Assembly (NCBI RefSeq): GCF_030010415.1
Contig: NZ_JASCSA010000016.1
Length of the DNA: 64,000 nucleotides
Strand: one strand, 5' to 3'
DNA from: Cobetia amphilecti
GTDB lineage: Bacteria; Pseudomonadota; Gammaproteobacteria; Pseudomonadales; Halomonadaceae
Positions 54,765 to 63,213 of this stretch are shown here, piece after piece (position 1 is the first letter of the stretch; every line of letters starts with the position of its first letter). The translations under genes were made by a program, and so were the position numbers. Under the pieces are notes generated by a model. That model worked only from the letters and a program-made list of their open reading frames with translations, was not told the DNA's origin and ran no database searches.

Positions 54765-56702
54765 TCAGCCTTCCTGCATGGCCTCAAGCTCCATCCAGCG
54801 CTCCATCGTCTCTTCCAGCACCTGCTGCTTGTGGCTGAGCTTCTCCAGCGTGTTCTTCACCGCCTTGGCATCCCCGGTGTAGAACTCCGGCGCCGCGATC
54901 TCGGCTTCCAGCGTCGCGATCTCCGCTTCCAGCTTCTCGATGGTCGCCGGAATCAGGTCCAGCTCGCGCTGGAACTTGTAGGGCAGCTTGACCTTCTTGT
55001 TGGCCTGCTGCGCCTGGGCGGCCTCACGCTTGCGGCGCTCGTCTTCTGCCTGGGCATCACGACGGTGCTTTTCCTCACGCTCACGCTCGACTTCCCACGG
55101 CGCCGGCGGCAGATGCCCGCCCTGACGTATCCAGTCGCTGTAACCCCCGACATACGGCTTGACGACCCCGTCGCCCTCGAAGGCGAGGATGTTGGTGACC
55201 ACGTTGTCCATGAAGGCACGGTCGTGGGAAACCAGCAGCACGGTGCCGTCGAAGTCGAGCAACAGCTCCTCGAGCAGCTCCAACGTCTCGACATCCAGGT
55301 CGTTGGTCGGCTCATCGAGCACCAGCACGTTGGCCGGCATGGTGAACAGACGCGCCAGCAGCAGACGGTTGGACTCGCCCCCTGACAGGGAGCGAACCGG
55401 CTGACGCGCGCGATCCGGCGTGAACAGGAAGTTCTGCAGGTAGCTCATCACGTGCATGTCACGCCCGCCGACCGTGACACGGTCGCTGCCGCGCGCCACG
55501 TTGTCGTAGACGGTGGCTTCCATGTCGAGGCCCTTGCGCAGCTGATCGAAGTAGGCGATCTGCAGCTTGGTGCCTTCGATGCGCTTGCCTTCGCTGGCTT
55601 CCAGCTGACCGAGCAGAATGTGCAGCAGCGTGGTCTTGCCCGCGCCGTTGCGCCCCAGCAGGCCGACCTTGTCGCCGCGCTGGATCTCGACGCTCAGGTC
55701 ACGGATGACCCACTGCTCCTGCGCCTCGTCGTAGCGATAGCTGACGTTCTCCAGCTCCACGACCCGCTTGCCGCTGCGCTCGGCGGAGTCGACGGCGATA
55801 CGCGCACGACCCTGCACTTCACGCCGCTGGCCACGCTCGGCACGCATCTTCTCCAGCGCACGCACACGGCCTTCATTGCGGGTACGACGCGCCTTGACCC
55901 CCTGGCGGATCCAGGTCTCTTCCTGGGCCAGTTTCTTGTCGAACTCGGAGTTCTCCTTGGCCTCGACATCCATCTCGTGCTGCTTCTGGGCCTGGTAGGC
56001 CGCGTAATCGCCCGGATAACGCCCGAGACGGCCACGGTCCAGCTCCAGAATCTGGGTCGCGAGGCGCTTCAGGAAGGCCCTGTCGTGGGTGATGAACAGC
56101 ACGGCGCCGGAGAAGGCCGCGACCTGCTCTTCCAGCCAGGCGATGGTATCGAGATCCAGATGGTTGGTCGGCTCATCGAGCAGCAGCAGGTCCGGGTCGG
56201 ACACCAGCGCACGCGCCAGTGCGACACGACGGCGCCAGCCGCCGGACAGGTCTTCCATCATGGTGTCTTCCGGCAGGCCCAGGCGGGTCAGCACGGTATC
56301 GATACGCTGCTGGAACTGCCAGCCATCGACGCTTTCCAGCGCGACCTGCACGTGCTCGAGACGCTTGAGGTCCGGCTCGGGGTCGCTGATCAGATGATGA
56401 TATTCCGCCAGCAACGCACCCGCCTTCGGCAAGCCTTCAGCGACGATATCGAAGATGGTACGTCCTTCGGCGGCCGGCAGGTCCTGCGAGAGCACGCCGA
56501 TCTTGAGGCCCGGCGCCTTCCACAGTTCACCGGCATCGGCCTGGAATTCGCCGGTGATCAGCTTGAGCAGGGTCGACTTGCCGGTGCCGTTGCGGCCGAC
56601 GAGCGCCAGGCGCTCGCCGCGCTCGACGACAAGGTCCGCGCCGTTGAGCAAGACGTGATGGCCATAGGCCAGCTGAAGATTTTCCAGTCGTAACAATGCC
56701 AT
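54765..56702 (-). CDS. uup: ABC-F family ATPase Uup
   Basis: Product of 645 residues from ATG 56702 (MALLRLENLQLAYG). Two ABC domains are present: Walker A GRNGTGKST and GRNGAGKTT; signatures LSGGWRRRVALARAL and LSGGESNRLLLARLF; Walker B DEPTNHLD and DEPTNDLD. The linker between them is charged. The C-terminus is a coiled coil (about 560-640) of the DNA-binding type found in Uup. There are no membrane segments. Uup is linked to ribosome function and to precise excision of transposons. Confidence 0.95.
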   Translation of the reverse strand: MALLRLENLQLAYGHHVLLNGADLVVERGERLALVGRNGTGKSTLLKLITGEFQADAGELWKAPGLKIGVLSQDLPAAEGRTIFDIVAEGLPKAGALLAEYHHLISDPEPDLKRLEHVQVALESVDGWQFQQRIDTVLTRLGLPEDTMMEDLSGGWRRRVALARALVSDPDLLLLDEPTNHLDLDTIAWLEEQVAAFSGAVLFITHDRAFLKRLATQILELDRGRLGRYPGDYAAYQAQKQHEMDVEAKENSEFDKKLAQEETWIRQGVKARRTRNEGRVRALEKMRAERGQRREVQGRARIAVDSAERSGKRVVELENVSYRYDEAQEQWVIRDLSVEIQRGDKVGLLGRNGAGKTTLLHILLGQLEASEGKRIEGTKLQIAYFDQLRKGLDMEATVYDNVARGSDRVTVGGRDMHVMSYLQNFLFTPDRARQPVRSLSGGESNRLLLARLFTMPANVLVLDEPTNDLDVETLELLEELLLDFDGTVLLVSHDRAFMDNVVTNILAFEGDGVVKPYVGGYSDWIRQGGHLPPAPWEVEREREEKHRRDAQAEDERRKREAAQAQQANKKVKLPYKFQRELDLIPATIEKLEAEIATLEAEIAAPEFYTGDAKAVKNTLEKLSHKQQVLEETMERWMELEAMQEG

Positions 56703-56803
56703 GTGCAGCAGCAACTCGTGACGGGTCCACGGCCGGGAAGGCCACGGAGGAAGTGGGAGTCAGGCGGACAGGCCGCCGCCAGCGACGCGCGCCGGAGAAT
56801 GCT

Positions 56804-56885
56804 GCCATTCTACCCGAGGCGCAGCGTGCAGGCGATGGAAGACGCCGCAAGGGCTGAAAGACGCCGACGCCTTGGGTAGAATGGC
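56804..56885. promoter_or_regulatory. 18-bp inverted repeat with -10 elements in the uup/tatD spacer
   Basis: 56804-56821 and 56868-56885 are inverted copies (17 of 18 identical) of CGCCTTGGGTAGAATGGC. Each carries TAGAAT, 5 of 6 matching the sigma70 -10, on opposite strands. For tatD a -35 candidate CTGAAA lies 17 bp upstream at 56854-56859. The rest of this 325-bp gap shows no gene. Confidence 0.6.
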
Positions 56886-57027
56886 CGACCGCTTGAAATC
56901 ACGTCACGTGCCCTGCACTGCCAAGGCCCGCCTGTCATGCAGCGCTATCGAGTGCCAGGCCGACGGGCTATTGCCCGACCTTGCGCTGTCACGTGTCTTC
57001 TCCCTCCCGCGATCCCAAGGGTGTCCG

Positions 57028-57978
57028 ATGTCCGCGCTTCCCCCGCATGCCGATCCTGCCTCCCTGCCCTACTATGATAGCGAGCGGCTGTCCGACGAGA
57101 CGCTCGCCGCCTTGTGTGACGACCTTGAACTCGGCGAGGCCGATATCGCGGCCGCGCTGATGCTGCTGGCACCGGAGCTGCGTTTCGCCAGCCCCTCTGC
57201 GCTGGTCGACATCGGCGTCAACCTGACGCATGAGAGCTACGCGCGCGACATCGAGGGCACCTTGCTGCGAGCACGCGCGGCGGGCGTCAGCCAGCAGATC
57301 CTGACCGGCACCAGCCTGGATGGCTCGCGTGAGGCCCAGGCGCTGGCGGCACGCTATCGTGGCCTTTCTGCCACCGCCGGTGTGCATCCGCATGATGCCA
57401 GCCAGTGGAACGACGGCGTCGAACGCGGCATCCGGGAGCTACTGGCGCAGCCGGAGGTCGTCGCGGTGGGGGAATGTGGCCTCGATTTCAATCGCAACTT
57501 CTCGACGCCCGCCGAACAGGCCCGAGCGTTCGAAGCGCAGCTGACACTGGCCGCCGAGACAGGCCTGCCGCTGTTTCTGCATGAACGTGACGCCGGTCGC
57601 CAGATGCTCGAGATGCTCAAGCACTGGCGCGACGATATCGGTCACGCCGTCGTGCATTGCTTCACCGGTGAGCGCGAGACGCTCTACGGCTATCTCGATC
57701 TCGACCTGCACATCGGCCTGACCGGCTGGCTGTGTGATGAGCGCCGAGGCGAACACCTGCGCAGCCTGTGCCGCGAGATTCCCCTCGAACGCCTGATGCT
57801 GGAAACCGATTGCCCCTATCTGGTGCCGCGCAATCTGCCCGCCAAGCTCAAGGGGCGGCGTCATGAACCCTCACTGCTGGTGTGGATCATGGCGGAGGTC
57901 GCGGCGCTGCGCGGTATCGGCATGGAAGAACTCGCAGAGGCCACCACCGCCACTGCCACACGCTTCTTCCGCCTGTGA
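57028..57978 (+). CDS. tatD: TatD-family 3'-5' DNase/hydrolase with N-terminal extension
   Basis: Product of 316 residues from ATG 57028 (AAGGG upstream). The metal-dependent nuclease core starts near residue 56 with VDIGVNLTHESYARD and continues with TGTSLDGSREAQ, TAGVHPHDASQW, VVAVGECGLDFNRNFS, FLHERDA, HCFTG, GLTGWLCDERRG and LETDCPYLVPRN, all close to E. coli TatD (260 residues). The first 55 residues are an acidic, Ala/Leu-rich extension absent in E. coli. Its codon use looks coding. An undetected internal start is the alternative. Confidence 0.92.
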   Translation: MSALPPHADPASLPYYDSERLSDETLAALCDDLELGEADIAAALMLLAPELRFASPSALVDIGVNLTHESYARDIEGTLLRARAAGVSQQILTGTSLDGSREAQALAARYRGLSATAGVHPHDASQWNDGVERGIRELLAQPEVVAVGECGLDFNRNFSTPAEQARAFEAQLTLAAETGLPLFLHERDAGRQMLEMLKHWRDDIGHAVVHCFTGERETLYGYLDLDLHIGLTGWLCDERRGEHLRSLCREIPLERLMLETDCPYLVPRNLPAKLKGRRHEPSLLVWIMAEVAALRGIGMEELAEATTATATRFFRL

Positions 57979-58026
57979 TCGGCATCAACGACTTTCCCTG
58001 CACGCTTCCCTGCTCTGGACATCACC

Positions 58027-58593
58027 ATGCACGAATATGAACCCGAAACAGGGGACTTCCCCGCCTTCATCGCCGTCGAGACCGGCGAGGACTCCAGTCT
58101 GCCGCTGGCCATCGCCTGGGCGCTGCCCGATGGCCAGATGAAGCATGTACTGATCCAGCCGGATGACGAATGGCTGGATGGCGAGATGCTGGAGCTGGGC
58201 GACTACAGCCTGGACGACCTGCGCAGCTTCGGCGTCAGCCCCCTCGATGTGCTCAAGGAGCTGGAGCAGGACTACTACCAGACCACGCTCTATACCACCG
58301 GCGTCATGGATGACGAGCAGGCACTGGCCCGCCTGTTCGACGCCTACAACATGGACCCCTTCATCGAGTTCGCGCCGGCGGAAGGCCTCTACCCTGAGCT
58401 TGCCCCGGGTGACTGGGCGCGCGAGCGCAACAACATGCTGTTCGAACAGGGCCTGCAGCCCTTCCGCCCGGACAACGAGGTACTGGTGATGCTGGCCATC
58501 CATACCCGCCTGCGCGGTGATGGCGTGCGTGGTGAGCAGGACATCCAGGGCACTGGCCCGGATTACGAGATCGACTGGGAAGAAGACGTCTGA
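58027..58593 (+). CDS. Unrecognised acidic protein, possibly exonuclease-like fold
   Basis: Product of 188 residues, strongly acidic. I do not recognise a named family. The order FIAVETGEDSSLPLAIAWALPDG, HVLIQPDDEWLD, FGVSPLDVLKELEQDYY, LYTTGVMDDEQALARLFDAY and PFIEFAPAEGLY recalls the strand and helix order of DnaQ/RNase T-type exonucleases, but the first motif has VETGE where those have DxE. Activity is therefore doubtful. It lies 48 nt after tatD, another nuclease, on the same strand. Confidence 0.65.
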   Translation: MHEYEPETGDFPAFIAVETGEDSSLPLAIAWALPDGQMKHVLIQPDDEWLDGEMLELGDYSLDDLRSFGVSPLDVLKELEQDYYQTTLYTTGVMDDEQALARLFDAYNMDPFIEFAPAEGLYPELAPGDWARERNNMLFEQGLQPFRPDNEVLVMLAIHTRLRGDGVRGEQDIQGTGPDYEIDWEEDV

Positions 58594-58617
58594 TCAAACG
58601 CTTCCACTCCTGACACA

Positions 58618-58653
58618 CAAACGCCCTGACAACCGCAAGGTTGTCGGGGCGTT
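58618..58653. terminator. Bidirectional terminator
   Basis: CAAACGCCCTGACAACC-GCAA-GGTTGTCGGGGCGTTTG: a 16-bp stem with one mismatch and a GCAA tetraloop between convergent genes. Confidence 0.9.
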
Positions 58654-58684
58654 TGTGTTCAAGCCTTGGCCTCTACGGCGCGGC

Positions 58685-60397
58685 TCAGCCGTTGGAGCGG
58701 CCACCACCGTTGCCACCGCTGGAGCGGTTGCGACCACCACGCGAGCGGCGACGCGGGCGCTCATCATTGCTCGGCGCATTCGGCGCACGGTTGCCGTTCA
58801 CCTCCGGCTGCGGCGCGACGCGATTGCCATCGACTTCACGCTGCACCGGTGCACGGTTGCCGCGGTTGTCATCATCGACACGCGCGGTCTGCTGAGGCTG
58901 ACCGCCAGTGCGCTGGCCGCCAGTACGCTGGCCGCCCGAGCGCGCGCCGCCAGAACGCTGACCTTCAGAGCGCTGGCCGCCATTGCCACGACCTTCACCA
59001 GCAGGCTTGCCGCCAGTGCGCTGGCCGCCAGAACGCTGGCCGCCATTGCCACGACCTTCACCGGCAGGCTTGCTGCCAGTACGCTGGCCGCCAGAGCGCT
59101 GACCTTCAGAGCGTGCGCCGCCAGAGCGCTGGCCGCCATTGCCACGGCCTTCAGCGGCAGGCTTGCCGCCAGTACGCTGGCCACCCGAGCGCTGACCACC
59201 ACGCGGCTGACGCGGCTCACGTTCCGGCTCGACATCGACTTCCGGCACGAAACCTTCCACTTCGACGCGCTTGAGCTTGCCCTTGAGCAGACGCTCGATG
59301 CCGCCGAGTTCCTTGCGCTCATCGCTGGAGACCAGCGAGATGGCACGCCCGCTGGCGCCGGCACGGCCGGTACGCCCGATACGGTGCACGTAGTCTTCCG
59401 GCACATTGGGCAGTTCGTAGTTCACGACCTGTGGCAGCTGCTCGATATCCAGACCACGCGCCGCGATGTCCGTCGCGACCAGCACTCGCACTTCGCCGTT
59501 CTTGAAGCCGGCCAGTGCCTTGGTACGCGCATTCTGGCTCTTGTTGCCGTGAATCGCCGCGGCACTGATGCCGGACTTCTCGAGCTTGGTCGCCAGACGG
59601 TTGGCACCGTGCTTGGTACGGGTGAAGACCAGCACCTGGTGCCAGTTTTCCTTGATGATCAGGTGCTTGAGCAGCGAAGGCTTGTGGCTCTTCTCCACGG
59701 TGTGGATATGCTGCTCGACCTTCTCGGCCGTGGTGTTGCGCGGGCTGGCTTCCACCGCCACCGGGTCATTCAGCAGCTTGTTGGCCATGCCGCGAATCTC
59801 ATCGGAGAAGGTCGCGGAGAACAGCAGCGTCTGACGCTTGGTCGGCAGCAGCTTGAGCAGACGGCGGATGTCGTGGATGAAGCCCATGTCCAGCATGCGG
59901 TCCGCTTCATCCAGCACCAGCGTCTCGAGATCGGAGAAATCGATGGCCTTCTGGGAGTGCAGGTCCAGCAGACGGCCCGGCGTGGCGGTCAGGATCTCGA
60001 CGCCAGAGGACAGTCGGCTGATCTGCGGGTTGATCTTCACGCCACCGAATACCACGGCATTGCGCAGCTTCAGGTGACGGGAATAGGCAGTGACGTTCTC
60101 GTCAATCTGCGCGGCCAGTTCACGCGTGGGCGTGACGATCAGGGCCTTGATCTTGCGAGCACCCGCGGGAGCGCTCTGCGAGAGGCGCTCGACCAGCGGC
60201 AGGGCGAAACCGGCAGTCTTGCCGGTACCGGTGCGCGCGGCAGCCATCACATCACGGCCTTCCAGCACGGCAGGAATCGCACCTGCCTGGACGGGAGACG
60301 GCGTGGAATAGCCCATCTCGGCGATCGCTTTCAGGACAGGAGCGGACAGCCCCAGGGAGGCAAACGCCGGGACGGAATTGGCAGTAGTCTCAGTCAT
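58685..60397 (-). CDS. rhlE: DEAD-box RNA helicase RhlE with RGG-type repeat tail
   Basis: Product of 570 residues from ATG 60397 (AAGAGA upstream). The RecA-like core holds all motifs: Q-motif region FASLGLSAPVLKAI...PSPVQ, I AARTGTGKT, Ia PTRELA, Ib TPGR, II DEAD, III SAT, V ARGLDIEQLPQVVNYELP and VI HRIGRTGR. The last 190 residues are low in complexity, dominated by Gly, Arg, Gln, Ser. They hold three copies of a 21-residue unit based on GGQRSGGQRTGGKPAGEGRGN, then RRRSRGGRNRSSGGNGGG. Such tails bind RNA non-specifically and promote condensation. The gene probably matters in the cold and in ribosome or mRNA turnover. Confidence 0.95.
   Translation of the reverse strand: MTETTANSVPAFASLGLSAPVLKAIAEMGYSTPSPVQAGAIPAVLEGRDVMAAARTGTGKTAGFALPLVERLSQSAPAGARKIKALIVTPTRELAAQIDENVTAYSRHLKLRNAVVFGGVKINPQISRLSSGVEILTATPGRLLDLHSQKAIDFSDLETLVLDEADRMLDMGFIHDIRRLLKLLPTKRQTLLFSATFSDEIRGMANKLLNDPVAVEASPRNTTAEKVEQHIHTVEKSHKPSLLKHLIIKENWHQVLVFTRTKHGANRLATKLEKSGISAAAIHGNKSQNARTKALAGFKNGEVRVLVATDIAARGLDIEQLPQVVNYELPNVPEDYVHRIGRTGRAGASGRAISLVSSDERKELGGIERLLKGKLKRVEVEGFVPEVDVEPEREPRQPRGGQRSGGQRTGGKPAAEGRGNGGQRSGGARSEGQRSGGQRTGSKPAGEGRGNGGQRSGGQRTGGKPAGEGRGNGGQRSEGQRSGGARSGGQRTGGQRTGGQPQQTARVDDDNRGNRAPVQREVDGNRVAPQPEVNGNRAPNAPSNDERPRRRSRGGRNRSSGGNGGGRSNG
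58890..59200 (-). repeat. In-frame tandem repeats encoding the RhlE RGG tail
   Basis: About three 63-bp units plus shorter 15-bp subunits encoding GGQRS/GGQRT. High DNA similarity between units makes copy-number change by slippage likely between strains. Confidence 0.85.
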
Positions 60398-60413
60398 CAA
60401 TATCTCTTCGGCT

Positions 60414-60470
60414 GACCGGCCACGTGCTGGTCGATCATTAAGGAATGGCGCCTGGCCGGGCACGTGCCGG
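60414..60470 (-). promoter_or_regulatory. Two related CACGTG hairpins in the rhlE leader
   Basis: On the minus strand GGCACGTGCCCGGCCAG and AGCACGTGGCCGGTCAG are 17-nt direct repeats (14 identical) in the last 75 nt before the rhlE ATG. Each can fold on its CACGTG core; the nearer begins about 17 nt before the start codon and just ahead of the ribosome site. Confidence 0.5.
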
Positions 60471-60613
60471 GAGAGGGAGCGAGGCGTATCAGGCGCAGAG
60501 AAGAAAGAGTCGGTCAGAGGGACCTCATCAGGCTGCTGCCAGTCGCTCGCGTCAGGCGATGGCCCAGTCTACCATCTTCCGCCGTCGCCTGCAGAAACGC
60601 GCATCCGATGGGC

Positions 60614-61162
60614 TCAATGCCAGTGCAGCGGATAGCGACGATGACGCGCCAGATTGTTGATCAACACCGCCAGCACCAGCATCGCCAAGCAGCCAAGCCC
60701 CACCGGCAACAGGGCGTACCAGTAGCCCAGCTCGTGCAGCGGCTGACCGCCGATCACCGCGATCAAGGCCGTGGCGCCGCCCGGCGGGTGCAGGGTGTGC
60801 GTCAGCTGCATGACCAGCAGTGCCACCGAGACCGCCATGGCCGCCGCCAGCCAGCCATCGCCCAGCCAGTGATAGCAGGCGACACCGACCAGTGCCGACA
60901 GCATATTGCCGCCCAGCACATTACGCGGCTGGGCCAGCGGACTGTGCGGCGCGCCGTAGAGCAGCACCGAGGTCGCGCCGAAGGACCCCACCAGCAACAG
61001 CGAGCTGACCGCCAGATAGTGCGAGGACAGCCAGCCGATCAGCGCCATGCCCAGAAAGGCCCCGAGCCACGACCACAGGGCATCGGCAACATGCGGCCTG
61101 CCCCGCTTCAGGGGGCCACCCCGCATCTTGGCTACGTAAGGCTTGAGCATCGTGCGAACCAT
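60614..61162 (-). CDS. HPP-family integral membrane protein
   Basis: Product of 182 residues from ATG 61162 (CCGGAG upstream). Four membrane segments are visible. The family hallmark HPP is in LTHTLHPPGGATALIAV (about 122-138), along with GSFGATSVLLYGAPHSPLAQPRNVLGG. HPP proteins of plants and cyanobacteria have been linked to nitrite transport; the bacterial role is unproven. It is 101 nt downstream of... the fbpB end on the opposite side of a short gap, oriented the same way. Confidence 0.88.
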   Translation of the reverse strand: MVRTMLKPYVAKMRGGPLKRGRPHVADALWSWLGAFLGMALIGWLSSHYLAVSSLLLVGSFGATSVLLYGAPHSPLAQPRNVLGGNMLSALVGVACYHWLGDGWLAAAMAVSVALLVMQLTHTLHPPGGATALIAVIGGQPLHELGYWYALLPVGLGCLAMLVLAVLINNLARHRRYPLHWH

Positions 61163-61263
61163 CTCCGGCGTTGTCCTGTCAGTGTCGAGCGCTGCACCCT
61201 AGGCGATCTCCACACGAGGAACAACTCCCGTTTGGCAATAAGCTGATGCCGACGCTGTCTTCA

Positions 61264-63072
61264 TCATGACTCGCTGCGCGAGGCCACGATGGTGCGCGAG
61301 ATCACGATCACCGGCAGGATGCCGACCACCACGATCACCAGCGCCGGCAGCGCCGCCTGCTCGAGCATTTCATCCGAGGCGTACTGATAGACGTGGGTGG
61401 CGAGCGTGTCGAAGTTGAAGGGCCGCAGCAGCAAGGTGGCCGGCAGCTCCTTCATGGCATCGACGAACACCACCAGCGCCGCGGTCAGCAAGCCGGGGCG
61501 GATCAAGGGCAGGTGCACCCGGCGCAGTGTCGAGAAGGTGTTCTCGCCCAGCGAACGCGCCGCCATGTCCATCGAGGGCGTGACCTTGTCGAGGCTCGAT
61601 TCGATGGAACCCGCGGCGATGGCAAGGAAGCGCACCACATAGGCGATGATGATCGCGCCCATCGTCCCCGTCAGCAGCAGACCGCTGGAGAACCCAAAGT
61701 TGGCGCGCAGGAAGCTGTCCAGCGCATTGTCGAAACCGGACAGCGGCACCAGCACGCCCAGCCCAAGCACGGCGCCCGGCATGGCATAACCGAGACTCGA
61801 GAGCTTGAGCGCCTGCTGTACGCTGGCGGTGCGATCCAGCCGCTTGGCGTAGGCCAGCAGCACCCCGATGATCAACGTCAGCACGGCAGCACTCACCGAC
61901 AGCATCAGACTATTGAGCGCGTAACCGGCGAAGTCCGGCGTCCACGACTCCTCGAAGTAGCGAATGGCATGCCGCGTCAGCAGCCCCACCGGCAACAGGA
62001 AGCCGAACAGCAGCGGCAACAGGCAAGCCAGTGTTGCCAGCCCGGCGCGCCAGCCATGCAGGGTCGGGCGACGATAGCGACGATAGCGATCGCCCTTGCC
62101 GAACTGACGCTGCCGGCGCCGGGCATGCCGCTCCAGCCAGATCAGCGTGACCACGAAGATCATCAGGCACAGCGCGATCTGGGCCGCACCGCGCAGGCTG
62201 CCCATGTTGAGCCACACATTGAAGATGCCGGCGGTCAGCGAACGCACCGCAAAGTAATCGACGGTGCCGAAGTCGTTGAGCGCCTCCATCATCGCCAGCG
62301 CCAGTCCGACGGCGATCGCCGGGCGTGCACTGGGCAGCGCCACGCGCCAGAAGCTCTGCCAGCCATTGCAACCCAGGGTGCGGCTGGCATCGCGCAGTGA
62401 CGGCGATTGATCGAGAAATGCCGAGCGCGCCAGCATGAAGACATACGGAAACAGCACCAGCGACAGCATCAGGATGGCGCCGCCCAGACTGCGTATCTCG
62501 GGGAAGTAGTAATCCTGCGGCGAGTCCCAGCCGAACAGCGCACGCAGCGCGCCCTGGAAGGGCCCGGCATATTCGAAGACATCGGTGTAGATGTAGGCGA
62601 TGACGTTGGCGGGAATCGCGAACGGCAGCAGCAACGACCACTCGAAGGTACGCCGCAGCGGGAACTGATACATGGTGGTCAGCCACGCCGACACCACGCC
62701 CATGCTGCCGCTGAGCACCGCCACGCCGGCCACCAGCGCCAGACTCGTCATGACGTAGTCAGGCAGCACGGTGGAGACGAGGTGCGGCCAGATGCCGTCA
62801 CCGGCCTGATCACTGCCATCATCGCCGAACAACGCCAGCCAGATGACGGCCAGCACCGGCATCACCACCAGCGCGGCGACCCCCCAGGCCGTCGCGAACC
62901 ACCCCATGTGCGTGCCCAGACGCCGCTGACGACGTCTTATCGCCGCGTCTTCGGCGACTGACGTGCTGTGAGTCGCGCGCTCCAGGGCGAGCTCCGTCGC
63001 GCTGGTTGCCGTGCAGGCTTCTTCTTCAAGGCTCGCACCTCGCTTTGCCAACAGCCGCTTGCCTTGCGTCAT
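61264..63072 (-). CDS. fbpB: Iron(III) ABC transporter permease FbpB
   Basis: Product of 602 residues, a fused double permease with about twelve membrane segments. Two EAA-type loops are seen: one as DASRTLGCNGWQSFWRVALPSARP, one as MAARSLGENTFSTLRRVHLPLIRPG, one per half. This FbpB/SfuB architecture carries ferric iron from a periplasmic binding protein. The first 50 residues are a polar cytosolic extension. It follows fbpA with a hairpin between. No ATPase (fbpC) is found in the window. Confidence 0.93.
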   Translation of the reverse strand: MTQGKRLLAKRGASLEEEACTATSATELALERATHSTSVAEDAAIRRRQRRLGTHMGWFATAWGVAALVVMPVLAVIWLALFGDDGSDQAGDGIWPHLVSTVLPDYVMTSLALVAGVAVLSGSMGVVSAWLTTMYQFPLRRTFEWSLLLPFAIPANVIAYIYTDVFEYAGPFQGALRALFGWDSPQDYYFPEIRSLGGAILMLSLVLFPYVFMLARSAFLDQSPSLRDASRTLGCNGWQSFWRVALPSARPAIAVGLALAMMEALNDFGTVDYFAVRSLTAGIFNVWLNMGSLRGAAQIALCLMIFVVTLIWLERHARRRQRQFGKGDRYRRYRRPTLHGWRAGLATLACLLPLLFGFLLPVGLLTRHAIRYFEESWTPDFAGYALNSLMLSVSAAVLTLIIGVLLAYAKRLDRTASVQQALKLSSLGYAMPGAVLGLGVLVPLSGFDNALDSFLRANFGFSSGLLLTGTMGAIIIAYVVRFLAIAAGSIESSLDKVTPSMDMAARSLGENTFSTLRRVHLPLIRPGLLTAALVVFVDAMKELPATLLLRPFNFDTLATHVYQYASDEMLEQAALPALVIVVVGILPVIVISRTIVASRSES

Positions 63073-63130
63073 CTGTTCTTCCTCACTGACCTGCCAACCG
63101 CAATTGCGTCTATTTTACATTGTTCACTCA

Positions 63131-63171
63131 AACGAAGAGGGGCTGTCGCATCGCGACAGCCCCTCTTCGTT
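63131..63171 (-). promoter_or_regulatory. Strong hairpin between fbpA and fbpB
   Basis: AACGAAGAGGGGCTGTCGC-ATC-GCGACAGCCCCTCTTCGTT: a 19-bp perfect stem with no real U-tract. Placed after the binding-protein gene, it probably stabilises fbpA mRNA or limits read-through to fbpB. Confidence 0.8.
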
Positions 63172-63213
63172 CATGACATCCCACCCGATGGCTTACACCA
63201 GCGGTGAGTGCCG

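Noticed and set aside
58890..59200. Repeats over the rhlE 3' end as a CRISPR or mobile element
   Set aside because: They are in frame and encode the Gly/Arg-rich tail of the helicase.
60510..60535. CTGATGAG in the rhlE leader (minus strand) as a hammerhead ribozyme core
   Set aside because: The matching GAA segment and three-stem arrangement are absent.
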